A DNA stretch of 64,000 nucleotides from JAHEEM01 sp036396795 (lineage in GTDB: Bacteria; Pseudomonadota; Gammaproteobacteria; Steroidobacterales; Rariloculaceae). The translations under genes were made by a program, and so were the position numbers. The notes under the pieces were generated by a model. That model was not told where the DNA came from. It searched no databases and saw only the letters and a list, made by a program, of their open reading frames with translations. This document shows, one piece after another, positions 8,217-16,031 of the stretch. Within the stretch, counting starts at the first letter, position 1; every line of letters starts with the position of its first letter. Location: positions 62,001-126,000 of the forward strand of contig DASWKF010000134.1 of NCBI GenBank assembly GCA_036396795.1. Reading direction: 5' to 3'.

Positions 8217-8643
8217 ATCCCCGGGATCACCAGGCAATGCGGGCTACTCCGGCACACCGCTCGGGAAAAAGCTCGGCGTCAAGGAGTCCTTCAGAATCAA
8301 GACCAGGAACGCTCCGGCGGGCTACGCCCGCATGCTCGAGCCACTGCCCGATGGAGTCGCCATCTCTCAACGACTCCGCCCTCCCATCGACCTGTGGCAT
8401 ATCTTCTCGAGATCGCGGGTGGATCTCGCCCGCGAGCTTTCGACGTGTCTAAACGAGATCAAACAGGGCGGTATGATCTGGGTATCCTGGCCGAAGAAAA
8501 CTTCCGGCGTCGCGTCGGACTTGACCGAGGATGTGATCCGTGAGCTGGCCTTACCGAAGGGGCTGGTGGACGTGAAAGTCTGCGCAATCGATGCAATTTG
8601 GTCGGGGCTCAAGCTCGTGATCCGCAAGGAACTCCGCCGCTAG
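8194..8643 (+). CDS. DUF3052 family protein
   Basis: From ATG 8194 the protein is 149 residues long and matches DUF3052. It contains NAGYSGTPLGKKLGVKE, a central hydrophobic region, and the conserved GGMIWVSWPKKTSGVASDLTE and GLVDVKVCAIDAIWSGLKLVIRK blocks. The family is cytosolic, found in many soil bacteria, and has no known activity. The gene overlaps the end of the VOC gene by 23 bases. It closes the coupled run that starts at 5725 or 6153; a new promoter-like sequence follows in the next gap. Confidence 0.8.
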   Translation: MTRLRQSRSPGSPGNAGYSGTPLGKKLGVKESFRIKTRNAPAGYARMLEPLPDGVAISQRLRPPIDLWHIFSRSRVDLARELSTCLNEIKQGGMIWVSWPKKTSGVASDLTEDVIRELALPKGLVDVKVCAIDAIWSGLKLVIRKELRR

Positions 8644-8712
8644 GAGTGCGATGGTGCAGGAGCGCGGGCAGCCGGCATTGGAAAGAATGGCGGCGCTCGA
8701 GCTGCCGCAATG

Positions 8713-8740
8713 TTTACGCGCCGGAAAGGCGTCGTATACT
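8713..8740 (+). promoter_or_regulatory. Probable sigma70-type promoter
   Basis: TTTACG at 8713-8718 and TATACT at 8735-8740 are 16 bp apart. The -10 element matches five of six consensus positions. It ends 33 bp before the ATG of the PhnB-like gene, in the 130-bp gap after DUF3052. This supports a new transcription unit starting here. Confidence 0.5.
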
Positions 8741-8773
8741 GGATCGGTTCAACTCCTCCAATGAGGGGAAATC

Positions 8774-9178
8774 ATGAGCAACACGATGCCTATACCGCAT
8801 CTCGTCGTCAATGACGGTGAAGCGGCGATCGCCTTCTACGAGAAGGCTTTCGGCGCCACTCTCGAAGAAAAGCATCCTGCAGAGGACGGCAAGAGACTGA
8901 TGCACGCGGCCCTGCAACTTGGAGCGGGAACGCTGTATCTGCACGATGAGTTCCCCGAGTTCGGCACCGACGGCGCCGCGAAGGCGCCTACCCGACTCGG
9001 CGGCGCAAGCTGCACCGTCCACTTGGATGTGCCGGACGCCGACGCCGCTTGGAAGCGTGCCCTCGCAGCCGGAGCGGAGGTGATCATGGCGCTCGACAAT
9101 CAATTCTGGGGCATGCGCTACGGGCAGATCAGGGACCCCTTCGGTCATGTCTGGGCCATCGGCGGGCCGGTAAAATAG
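8774..9178 (+). CDS. PhnB-like VOC family protein
   Basis: This 134-residue protein has the PhnB/glyoxalase layout: PHLVVNDGEAAIAFYEKAFGA at the start, TVHLDVPDADAAWKRALAAGAEV in the second module, and the closing RYGQIRDPFGHVWAIG where PhnB-like proteins end. Members of this group are small dimeric VOC enzymes of mostly unknown substrate, some annotated as bleomycin-resistance or 3-demethylubiquinone methyltransferase-like. It has a separate promoter-like sequence upstream. The downstream GNAT gene follows after 11 bp, so they are likely co-transcribed. Confidence 0.8.
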   Translation: MSNTMPIPHLVVNDGEAAIAFYEKAFGATLEEKHPAEDGKRLMHAALQLGAGTLYLHDEFPEFGTDGAAKAPTRLGGASCTVHLDVPDADAAWKRALAAGAEVIMALDNQFWGMRYGQIRDPFGHVWAIGGPVK

Positions 9179-9189
9179 CCGGAGGGACG

Positions 9190-9678
9190 ATGACGCGGCT
9201 TGAAATCCGCGAGGCCGATTTCACCGATCCGGGCGATGCGCAGGGCGTCGTCGACGTGCTGGACAGCTACGCGACGGACCCCGTCGGAGGCGGGCAACCG
9301 CTGCGCTCCGACGTTCGAGAGCGCCTGATCCCCGCGCTGCGTAAGCAACCGAATTCCCTGGTGTTGCTCGCGTTCGCCGACGAGCAAGCGATCGGCATCG
9401 CAGTTTGTTTTTTCGGTTTTTCCACCTTTCAGGCGCGTCCTCTACTGAATATTCACGACTTGGCCGTGGTTCCCGGACACCGCGGCAAAGGCATCGGCCG
9501 GGCGTTGTTGCTCGAAGCGGAGAAGCAGGCGCTCGACCAAGGCTGCTGCAAGCTGACGCTCGAGGTCCAAGAAGGCAATCTGACGGCTCGCTCGCTTTAC
9601 GACCGTTTCGGATTTGCGGACTTCGTCGTGGGTGACTCGGGCCCGACGCGGTTTCTGAGCAAGGCTCTACCGCAGTGA
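9190..9678 (+). CDS. GNAT family N-acetyltransferase
   Basis: An ATG preceded by GGAGGGACG gives 162 residues with the GNAT fold. The acetyl-CoA pyrophosphate-binding motif is VVPGHRGKGIGRALL, preceded by strand IHDLAV, and the C-terminal motif B region is NLTARSLYDRFGF. The protein would transfer an acetyl group from acetyl-CoA to a small-molecule or protein amine; the acceptor is unknown. Its stop codon overlaps the GTG start of the GFA gene (GTGA), so the two are probably translationally coupled. Confidence 0.85.
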   Translation: MTRLEIREADFTDPGDAQGVVDVLDSYATDPVGGGQPLRSDVRERLIPALRKQPNSLVLLAFADEQAIGIAVCFFGFSTFQARPLLNIHDLAVVPGHRGKGIGRALLLEAEKQALDQGCCKLTLEVQEGNLTARSLYDRFGFADFVVGDSGPTRFLSKALPQ

Positions 9679-10043
9679 GCGATCGGTTGAAGGCTTCATG
9701 TCACTGCGGCGCCGTGCAGATCGAGATCGATCGCAAACCGCAGTCGCTGACGCAATGCAGCTGTTCGATCTGCCGCCGCTACGGCGCGCTTTGGGCCTAT
9801 TGCACGCGCAAGACGGCCCACGTCTTGAGCACGCCGGGCGCGACCAAACCGTACCTTTGGAATGACAAGGTCATCGAGTTCTATCATTGCGGTACTTGCG
9901 GATGCCTGACGCACTACGAAGGCATCAAGAAAACCGACGATGACCGAATCGCCGTGAATGCGCGAATGATGTCTCCGCGAGACATCGCCGACGTCCAGAT
10001 TCGAACGTTCGACGGCGCGGATACCTGGAAATACTTGGATTAG
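9675..10043 (+). CDS. GFA family (glutathione-dependent formaldehyde-activating-like) zinc protein
   Basis: The 122-residue protein starts at GTG and shows the GFA/CENP-V zinc-binding cysteines in order: SCHCGAV near residue 9, CSCSICRRYG near residues 28-32, and YHCGTCGC near residues 71-76. These bind two zinc ions in characterised members. S-(hydroxymethyl)glutathione synthase activity has been claimed for Gfa of Paracoccus, but most family members have unknown substrates, so no reaction is assigned. It is coupled to the GNAT gene and followed by a small membrane-protein gene. Confidence 0.8.
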   Translation: MSDRLKASCHCGAVQIEIDRKPQSLTQCSCSICRRYGALWAYCTRKTAHVLSTPGATKPYLWNDKVIEFYHCGTCGCLTHYEGIKKTDDDRIAVNARMMSPRDIADVQIRTFDGADTWKYLD

Positions 10044-10070
10044 TACGACGCTGGTGGACTCGTAGAGCGC

Positions 10071-10298
10071 GTGAAAGTCTTTGCCTACCTGTTGGGTCTC
10101 GTTGCCGTGCTGTTCTTCGGTCTCGGCGCCCTCGCACTTCCGTTCGCGCTCATCTATGCGATGGGAGTCGTCGGCACCGGCGGGCGCGAGGGAGTCGGCG
10201 AGCTGCTGTTCATGCTCGGCGCGATGACGATCGCCTTCGTCGGCGGCATCGGCATCTGGCGCGCGGCTGTCGCCTTGCATCGGGGGAGGAGCGCATGA
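10071..10298 (+). CDS. Small two-helix membrane protein
   Basis: A GTG start gives 75 residues with two hydrophobic helices (about 3-33 and 45-65) separated by a glycine-rich GVVGTGGREGVGE loop, and a short basic tail. I recognise no family. The stop overlaps the ATG of the O-methyltransferase gene (ATGA), which supports it being a real, coupled gene rather than a chance frame. Confidence 0.5.
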   Translation: MKVFAYLLGLVAVLFFGLGALALPFALIYAMGVVGTGGREGVGELLFMLGAMTIAFVGGIGIWRAAVALHRGRSA

Positions 10299-10963
10299 GC
10301 CAGGAAAGGTGGTCGGCCGTCGATGCCTACATCGAGGACCGACTGATCGCGCCCGACCCCGGCATGGCCGCCGTCCAGGCCGCGAGCGACGCGGCCGGGC
10401 TGCCGCCGCATGCCGTGACGCCCGCGCAGGGCAAGCTGCTTTATCTGTTGGCCAAGATGCAGGCTGCGCAAAATATCTTGGAGATCGGCACGCTCGGGGG
10501 CTACAGCACGACCTGGCTGGCGCGCGCGGTTGCGCCTGCAGGGCGAGTTGTATCGTTGGAAGCCAACCGCGTGCACGCGGCCATTGCGAAAACCAACCTC
10601 GAGCGCGCCGGATTCGGTGGGATCGTCGACGTTCGCCTCGGTAGGGCCGTGGAGACCTTGGAACTGCTCTTCGACGAGGGCGCGGGCCCTTTTGATTTCA
10701 TCTTCATCGACGCCGACAAACCGAGCAATCCCGAATACCTTCGATGGTCCTTGAAACTGTCGCGACCGGGAACGGTAATCGTCGGCGACAATGTCGTTCG
10801 AGACGGGGCGGTTGCGGACCCCAGCAGCACGGCCGCCGACGTCAGGGGCGTTCGTGCGTTCTTCGACCTGATGGCGGAGAACCCGCGGCTGTCGGCTACG
10901 GCGATTCAAACCGTCGGTAGCAAGGGCTATGACGGCTTTTCGCTCGCGATCGTTCAAGACTAG
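10295..10963 (+). CDS. Class I SAM-dependent O-methyltransferase
   Basis: The protein has 222 residues and the profile of the metal-dependent O-methyltransferase family (caffeoyl-CoA/catechol type). SAM motif I is ILEIGTLGGYSTTWLARA, followed by VVSLEAN at the end of strand 2, FDFIFIDADKPSNPEYL around the metal-binding aspartate, and GTVIVGDNVVRDG with the second metal-site pair. The usual substrate in bacteria is a catechol-type or polyphenolic acceptor, but it cannot be specified here. It is coupled to the small membrane protein upstream. The C-terminal GYDGFSLAIV is typical of the family. Confidence 0.87.
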   Translation: MSQERWSAVDAYIEDRLIAPDPGMAAVQAASDAAGLPPHAVTPAQGKLLYLLAKMQAAQNILEIGTLGGYSTTWLARAVAPAGRVVSLEANRVHAAIAKTNLERAGFGGIVDVRLGRAVETLELLFDEGAGPFDFIFIDADKPSNPEYLRWSLKLSRPGTVIVGDNVVRDGAVADPSSTAADVRGVRAFFDLMAENPRLSATAIQTVGSKGYDGFSLAIVQD

Positions 10964-11015
10964 CGGACTTCGAAGGCATCTCGCGCGGGCGGATTGATCA
11001 TTCGAGAAAAACCAC

Positions 11016-11341
11016 ATGCATGAACGCCTGACTCCCAAGGAAGCCCTTGCCAGGCTCGGCGAAACCGCCAAGCAGCCGTTTGAGTGTTCTCCCACGGCTC
11101 ACTGGTGGTGGAAATCTTCAAGCCGGAGCACGTCGACCGGCAACATCCCCATTCGAGAGACGAGATCTACACCGTCATCTCGGGTTCCGGAGAGTTCGTC
11201 ATCGACGGTGCCCGCCGGCCGTTCGAGGCCGGCGAGGTGCTGTTCGTGCCGGCGGGCGTGGAGCACCGATTCGAGAAATTCGGCGAGGACTTCGCCACGT
11301 GGGTCTTCTTCTACGGGCCGGAAGGCGGCGAAGCGCGCTGA
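11016..11341 (+). pseudogene. Cupin domain protein gene with an apparent one-base deletion
   Basis: An ATG at 11016 opens a frame encoding MHERLTPKEALARLGETAKQPFE. Cupin-like sequence then continues in another frame from about 11084 (VFSHGSLVVEIFKPEHVD, then QHPHSRDEIYTVISGSGEF, FVPAGVEHRFEKFGED and WVFFYGPEGGE). Restoring one G (reading GAG GTG instead of GAGTG at about 11082-11086) would join both into a single protein of about 109 residues with a natural junction PFE-VFSHGSL. In the present sequence a TGA immediately precedes the second frame. Translation could restart at GTG 11084, but no ribosome site is seen. It may be a decayed gene or a sequencing error. The metal-site residues (PHSRDE, EHRF) are intact. 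Confidence 0.6.
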
Positions 11342-11464
11342 CTGAGCCGATATCCGGCGCAAAATCGACAGGCTCGTTACAACCGATTTACCATCGCGCA
11401 CTCGGCCGGACCGCTGGCACGGCTATTACCCGGCTCGGGCGCTCACAATCGCGGAGGAGAGATC

Positions 11465-12946
11465 GTGGAAGGGATTGATGTCGTCGTCGTCGGCGGAGGC
11501 AATGCCGCTCTATGCGCGGCGCTGGCCGCGCAGGAGCACGGCGCCCAGGTGCTGGTGCTCGAGTGCGCGCCGCGGCACGAGAGCGGCGGCAACAGCCGCT
11601 TCACCGCCGGCTCGATTCGCTTCGCCTACGACGGTATCGAGGACCTCAAGGCGCTCATGCCCGATCTCGCCGACAGCGAGATCGCGATGACCGACTTCGG
11701 CCGTTACAGCGAGGACGATTTCTTCGACGACATGTTTCGCGTCACGCAGTATCGCTGTGATCCGGACCTCGTCGAATGCCTGGTGCGGCGTTCCAAGGAG
11801 ACGATGCTTTGGATGCGCGACAAGGGCGTGCGCTTCATCCCGATCTACGGCCGTCAGGCGTTCAAGATCGACGGCAGGTTCAAGTTCTGGGGAGGCTTGA
11901 CGGTGGAATCGACGGGTGGCGGTCCCGGCCTCGTCGACAGCCTGACGCAGGCTTGCGAGAAACGTGGCGTGCGTATTCAGTACGACAGCCGCGCGACGGC
12001 GCTCGCGACCGACGGTCGCAGCGTCACCGGCGTCGTCGTGCGGCGCGCCGCCGGGCTGCCCGAGACGATCGCCGCGAAATCGGTGGTGCTCGCCAGCGGC
12101 GGCTTCGAGGCGAATCCCGAATGGCGCGCGCGCTACCTCGGGCCGGGCTGGGAGATCGCCAAAGTGCGCGGCTCGCGTTTCAATACCGGCGACGGCATCC
12201 GCATGGCGCTCGAAATCGGCGCGGCGGCCTACGGCAACTGGTCGGGTTGTCACGCCGTCGGCTGGGACCGCAACGCGCCGGAGTTCGGCGATCTCGCGGT
12301 CGGCGATCAGTTTCAAAAGCACTCCTACCCTTTCGGCATCATGATCAACGCACGCGGCCGCCGCTTCGTCGACGAGGGCGCGGATTTTCGCAACTACACC
12401 TATGCGAAATACGGCGCCGAGATCATGAAGCAGCCGGGTTACTTCGCCTGGCAGATTTTCGACGCCAAGGTCGTCTCGCTGTTGCGCGACGAATATCGCA
12501 TCCGCCAAATCACCAAGGAGACCGCCGATTCGCTCGAGGCGCTCGTCGCCAAGCTCGAGGGCGTCGACGCCGACGCCTGCCTGAAGGAGATCCGAGCCTA
12601 CAACGCCGCCGTGCAGCAGAGCGTGCCGTTCAACCCCAACGTCAAGGACGGCCGCCGCACACGAGGCCTCGATATCGACAAGAGCAACTGGGCCAATACC
12701 ATCGATACGCCGCCGTTCGAGGCGTATGCCGTCACTTGCGGGATCACCTTCACTTTCGGCGGGCTGCGCGTCGATACCCGCGCCCGGGTCCTGGATACCG
12801 GTCTGCGGCCGATTCCGGGCCTCTATGCCGCGGGTGAGCTCGTCGGCGGGCTGTTCTACCACAACTATCCCGGCGGCACGGGACTCATGTCGGGCGCGGT
12901 ATTCGGTAAGATAGCGGGCAGCTCGGCCGCCTCGGTGACTGCATGA
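11465..12946 (+). CDS. tcuA: FAD-dependent tricarballylate dehydrogenase TcuA family
   Basis: A GTG start behind GGAGGAG gives 493 residues. The protein is a soluble FAD_binding_2 flavoprotein: dinucleotide motif DVVVVGGGNAALCAALAA near residue 5, ESGGNSRFTAGSIRFAY, the long middle domain, and GGLRVDTRARVLD plus a final GLYAAGELVGGLFYHNYPGGTGLMSGAVFG flavin-binding end. This pattern and length match TcuA, which oxidises tricarballylate to cis-aconitate in Salmonella. It is the first gene of a tightly overlapping set with a TctC binding protein, a TctA-TctB permease and a PrpF-type isomerase, supporting a tricarboxylate substrate. A TcuB electron-transfer partner is not present next to it. Substrate identity is inference. 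Confidence 0.8.
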   Translation: MEGIDVVVVGGGNAALCAALAAQEHGAQVLVLECAPRHESGGNSRFTAGSIRFAYDGIEDLKALMPDLADSEIAMTDFGRYSEDDFFDDMFRVTQYRCDPDLVECLVRRSKETMLWMRDKGVRFIPIYGRQAFKIDGRFKFWGGLTVESTGGGPGLVDSLTQACEKRGVRIQYDSRATALATDGRSVTGVVVRRAAGLPETIAAKSVVLASGGFEANPEWRARYLGPGWEIAKVRGSRFNTGDGIRMALEIGAAAYGNWSGCHAVGWDRNAPEFGDLAVGDQFQKHSYPFGIMINARGRRFVDEGADFRNYTYAKYGAEIMKQPGYFAWQIFDAKVVSLLRDEYRIRQITKETADSLEALVAKLEGVDADACLKEIRAYNAAVQQSVPFNPNVKDGRRTRGLDIDKSNWANTIDTPPFEAYAVTCGITFTFGGLRVDTRARVLDTGLRPIPGLYAAGELVGGLFYHNYPGGTGLMSGAVFGKIAGSSAASVTA

Positions 12947-14037
12947 TCAATCGGCGCCAATTCGTTTCCTCCGCGTGCCTGGGGCTTGCGGGTACGGCCG
13001 CAGCGCCGTTCCGCCTGAGCCGCGCGGCGGACTTCTCGGGGGAGATCGTCGAGCTCGTCATTCCCTTCAAGGAAGGCGGCGGCTCCGACACCTGGGGCCG
13101 CTTCAACGCGCCGTTCCTGTCGCGCTATCTCCCCGGTCAACCGACCGTGGTCGTGCGCAACGTTCCCGGCGGCAACTCCATCGCCGGCGCGAACCGCTTC
13201 GCCGTGCGCGCGCGCCCGGACGGCCTCTCGGTGCTCGGCACCTCGGCCTCGACTCAGTTTCCGTTTCTCATGGACGACCCGCGCGTCGAATACGACTACC
13301 AGGACTGGCGCGTGCTCATGGCCTACGGCACCGGCGGCGTCGTCTACGTGTCGGCGCAACTCGGCGTCGAGTCGAGCACGGAGCTCGCGGCCTTGGGCGA
13401 TCGCGAGCTGCTCTACGGCAGCCAGGGCCCGACCTCCCTGGATCTCGTCCCGGTGCTCGGCTTCGAGCTCCTGGGGCTGAACGTGCGGCCGATCTTCGGC
13501 ATGAGCGGGCGCGGCGCCGGGCGGCTCGCGTTCGAGCGGCGCGAGACGCACATCGACTACCAGACTTCGACCGCGTATCTGCGCAACGTGGTGCCGCTGA
13601 TCGATGCCGGTGAGGCGGTGCCGTTATTCTCTTGGGGGGTACTCGACGACGCCGGCCGGCTCGTCCGCGATCCGACCTTTCCTGAGCTGCCGCACTTCGG
13701 CGAAGCTTATGAGCGCGTGCACGGCGAAACGCCGCGCGGCATCGGCTGGGAAAGCTGGCTGGCTTTCTTCACCGCCGGCTTCCCGGCGCAGAAGCTGCTG
13801 GTCGCGCCGCGCGAGACGCCCGACGACATCGTCTTGGCGTACCAGGATGCCGTACAGGCGATGAAGCGGGACCCCGATTATCAAGCCAGGAAGCTCGCGG
13901 CGCTCGGCACCTACGATCAGGTCACGGGCCGGGCCGCGCAGACGATGTACGACCTCGCCACCAACGTGCCGGCCGAGGCGCGTGCCTGGGTCAGAACCTG
14001 GCTCAAGGAGCGATTCCGGGTCAACCTCGGGATCTGA
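12943..14037 (+). CDS. Tripartite tricarboxylate transporter substrate-binding protein (TctC/Bug family)
   Basis: The ATG overlaps the tcuA stop. The 364-residue product has a twin-arginine-like export signal (MINRRQFVSSACLGLAG, cleavage near SRAAD). The mature domain follows the Bug fold: VELVIPFKEGGGSDTWGRF, the PGGNSIAGANRF phosphate/carboxylate-contact region, and the C-terminal TPDDIVLAYQDAVQAMKRDPDYQ segment. It would capture a carboxylate in the periplasm and deliver it to the membrane permease encoded next. Tat-type signals are less common than Sec signals in this family. The body has about average TctC length. Confidence 0.83.
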   Translation: MINRRQFVSSACLGLAGTAAAPFRLSRAADFSGEIVELVIPFKEGGGSDTWGRFNAPFLSRYLPGQPTVVVRNVPGGNSIAGANRFAVRARPDGLSVLGTSASTQFPFLMDDPRVEYDYQDWRVLMAYGTGGVVYVSAQLGVESSTELAALGDRELLYGSQGPTSLDLVPVLGFELLGLNVRPIFGMSGRGAGRLAFERRETHIDYQTSTAYLRNVVPLIDAGEAVPLFSWGVLDDAGRLVRDPTFPELPHFGEAYERVHGETPRGIGWESWLAFFTAGFPAQKLLVAPRETPDDIVLAYQDAVQAMKRDPDYQARKLAALGTYDQVTGRAAQTMYDLATNVPAEARAWVRTWLKERFRVNLGI

Positions 14038-14039
14038 CC

Positions 14040-16031
14040 TTGGCGGAAGCCCTATTACAGGCGCTCGCCAATCTCCTGACCCTCGAGCACTTCGCGCATC
14101 TCGCGCTCGGTGTCGCGCTCGGCCTCGTGGTCGGCGTTTTCCCGGGTCTCGGCGGCATTGTGGGCCTGTCGATGGTCATGCCTTTCCTCTATGGCATGGA
14201 TACGATCTCCGCGCTTGCGACCCTGGTCGGCCTCGTCGCCGTGATACCGACCTCGGACACCTTCACCTCCATCCTCATGGGCATTCCAGGCTCGAGCGCC
14301 AGCCAGGCGACCGTGCTCGACGGCTTCCCGCTCGCAAAACAGGGTCAAGCGGCGCGCGCGCTCGCCGCCTCTTTCTCGGCGTCCCTTTTCGGCGGCCTCG
14401 TCGGCGCCGTGATCCTGACGTTCTTCATCCAGATAGCGCGGCCACTGATTCTGACTTTCGGCTCGGCCGAGCTCTTCATGCTGGCGCTGTTCGGCCTCTC
14501 GATGGTGGGCGTGCTGTCCGGCGCGAGCCTGACGAAAGGCGTGGTCGCCTGCGCCGCCGGCCTGCTCGCCGGATCGATCGGCGGCGCTCCGGCCACGGGC
14601 GAGTTTCGCCTGACCTTCGGCATCGACTATCTCTACGACGGCTTGCCGCTGGTGATCGTCGGCATCGGCCTGTTCGCGTTTCCGGAGATCGTCGACCTGC
14701 TGCGTCGCGACCGGCCGATAGCCCACGGCGGTCAGCTTGCCGGCGGCTGGCTCGACGGCTTCCGCGACGTCGCCCGCAATTGGTTCCTGTGCCTGCGCTG
14801 CTCCAGCCTCGGCGTGCTCATCGGCGCGATCCCCGGTCTCGGCGGCAGTGTCGTCGATTGGATCGCTTACGGGCACGTCGTGCAGACCGCCCGCGACAAG
14901 TCCCAGTTCGGCAAGGGCGACATCCGCGGCGTGATCGCGCCCGAGTCGGCCAACAACGCCAAGGAAGGCGGCGGCCTCGTGCCGACGCTGCTGTTCGGCA
15001 TTCCGGGCTCTGGCGCGATGGCGGTGTTCCTCGGCGGCATGGTGCTGCTCGGCATAGAGTCCGGGCCGGCGATGGTATCGACCGATCTCGAGCTCACCTA
15101 CACGATCGTCTGGTCGCTGGCGATCGCCAACGTGCTCGGCGCCGGAACCTGCATCCTGCTGGCGAAACCTATTGCGCGGCTCACGACGCTGCCGTTCAAC
15201 GTGCTCGCGCCATTTATGATCATGGTCATCAGCTTCGCGGCGTTCCAGGCGACGCGCGATCTCCTGGATCTCGTGTTTCTGTTCCTTTGCGGCTTGCTCG
15301 GGATCCTGCTGAAGCGTTTCGGCTGGTCGCGGCCGGCGTTCCTGATCGGTTTCGTGCTCGCGCCGCAAGCCGAGGGTTACCTGAATCTCGCCGTGCAGTT
15401 CTACGGCTGGCAGATGCTGTTGCGTCCCGGCGTGCTCGTGATCCTGGCGCTCGGCGTCGTTTCCGTTTGGCTCGGAAGCCGGGGCGGCGCCACGGATACC
15501 GAAGCGCTCGTCTCGACCGAGACCGGCCCCGCCGGCGGCGCGGCCCGCGACCGCCGGCCGCAGCTGTTGTTCCTCGTAGGACTCGGCGCCACGTCCTTGT
15601 ATGCCGTCTGGAGCAGCTCGCAGCTCTCACCGCTCGGCGGCATGTTCTCGATGGGCGTGGGCATCGTCACCTTCGTGCTGGCCGCCTATCTGGCTTTCGG
15701 CATCGGCGTCGGCGGCATGGACAGTCCGCTCAACTTCGACACCGAGGCACGGCCGGGTATCGACAGCGAGCCCGCCGGCAGGCGTCTGTGGCCCAACGTC
15801 GCCTGGTTCGCGATGTTGACCGCGGCGACGGCACTGCTCGGCTTTCTCCTGGCGACGACACTGTTCTTCGTCACTTTCCTCCGCGTCAAAGCGAAGACGG
15901 CTTGGCCCATGACCTTGGTGCTGACCGTATCGGCGCTCGTGTTGCTCGCGGTGCTGACGAACGCGCTGCTCGTCGAGCTGCCCGCGGGCCTCTTGCAGAA
16001 CTACGTGCCGCGGCCCTGGCCGTTCCGGTGA
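14040..16031 (+). CDS. TctA-TctB fusion, membrane part of a tripartite tricarboxylate transporter
   Basis: A TTG start two bases after tctC gives 663 residues. Residues 1 to about 500 match TctA: many membrane helices, the repeated PGLGG signatures (VVGVFPGLGGIVGLS near the start, GAIPGLGGSVVDWIAYG in the middle) and the conserved GIPGSGAMAVFLGGM. Residues of about 510-660 carry four more helices with the pattern of the small subunit TctB (ending ALLVELPAGLLQNYVPRPWP). No separate tctB gene is present, so the two subunits appear fused in the order A-B. The stop codon overlaps the GTG of the isomerase gene. Confidence 0.8.
   Translation: MAEALLQALANLLTLEHFAHLALGVALGLVVGVFPGLGGIVGLSMVMPFLYGMDTISALATLVGLVAVIPTSDTFTSILMGIPGSSASQATVLDGFPLAKQGQAARALAASFSASLFGGLVGAVILTFFIQIARPLILTFGSAELFMLALFGLSMVGVLSGASLTKGVVACAAGLLAGSIGGAPATGEFRLTFGIDYLYDGLPLVIVGIGLFAFPEIVDLLRRDRPIAHGGQLAGGWLDGFRDVARNWFLCLRCSSLGVLIGAIPGLGGSVVDWIAYGHVVQTARDKSQFGKGDIRGVIAPESANNAKEGGGLVPTLLFGIPGSGAMAVFLGGMVLLGIESGPAMVSTDLELTYTIVWSLAIANVLGAGTCILLAKPIARLTTLPFNVLAPFMIMVISFAAFQATRDLLDLVFLFLCGLLGILLKRFGWSRPAFLIGFVLAPQAEGYLNLAVQFYGWQMLLRPGVLVILALGVVSVWLGSRGGATDTEALVSTETGPAGGAARDRRPQLLFLVGLGATSLYAVWSSSQLSPLGGMFSMGVGIVTFVLAAYLAFGIGVGGMDSPLNFDTEARPGIDSEPAGRRLWPNVAWFAMLTAATALLGFLLATTLFFVTFLRVKAKTAWPMTLVLTVSALVLLAVLTNALLVELPAGLLQNYVPRPWPFR

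Noticed and set aside
6081..10300. Integron-type gene cassettes
   Set aside because: The small genes overlap by start/stop codons, leaving no room for attC sites, and no integrase is present.
14055..15368. Long open frame antisense to the tctA region
   Set aside because: It encodes a Glu/Arg/His-rich protein without family features, typical of the complement of GC-rich code; the sense frame is a clear TctA.
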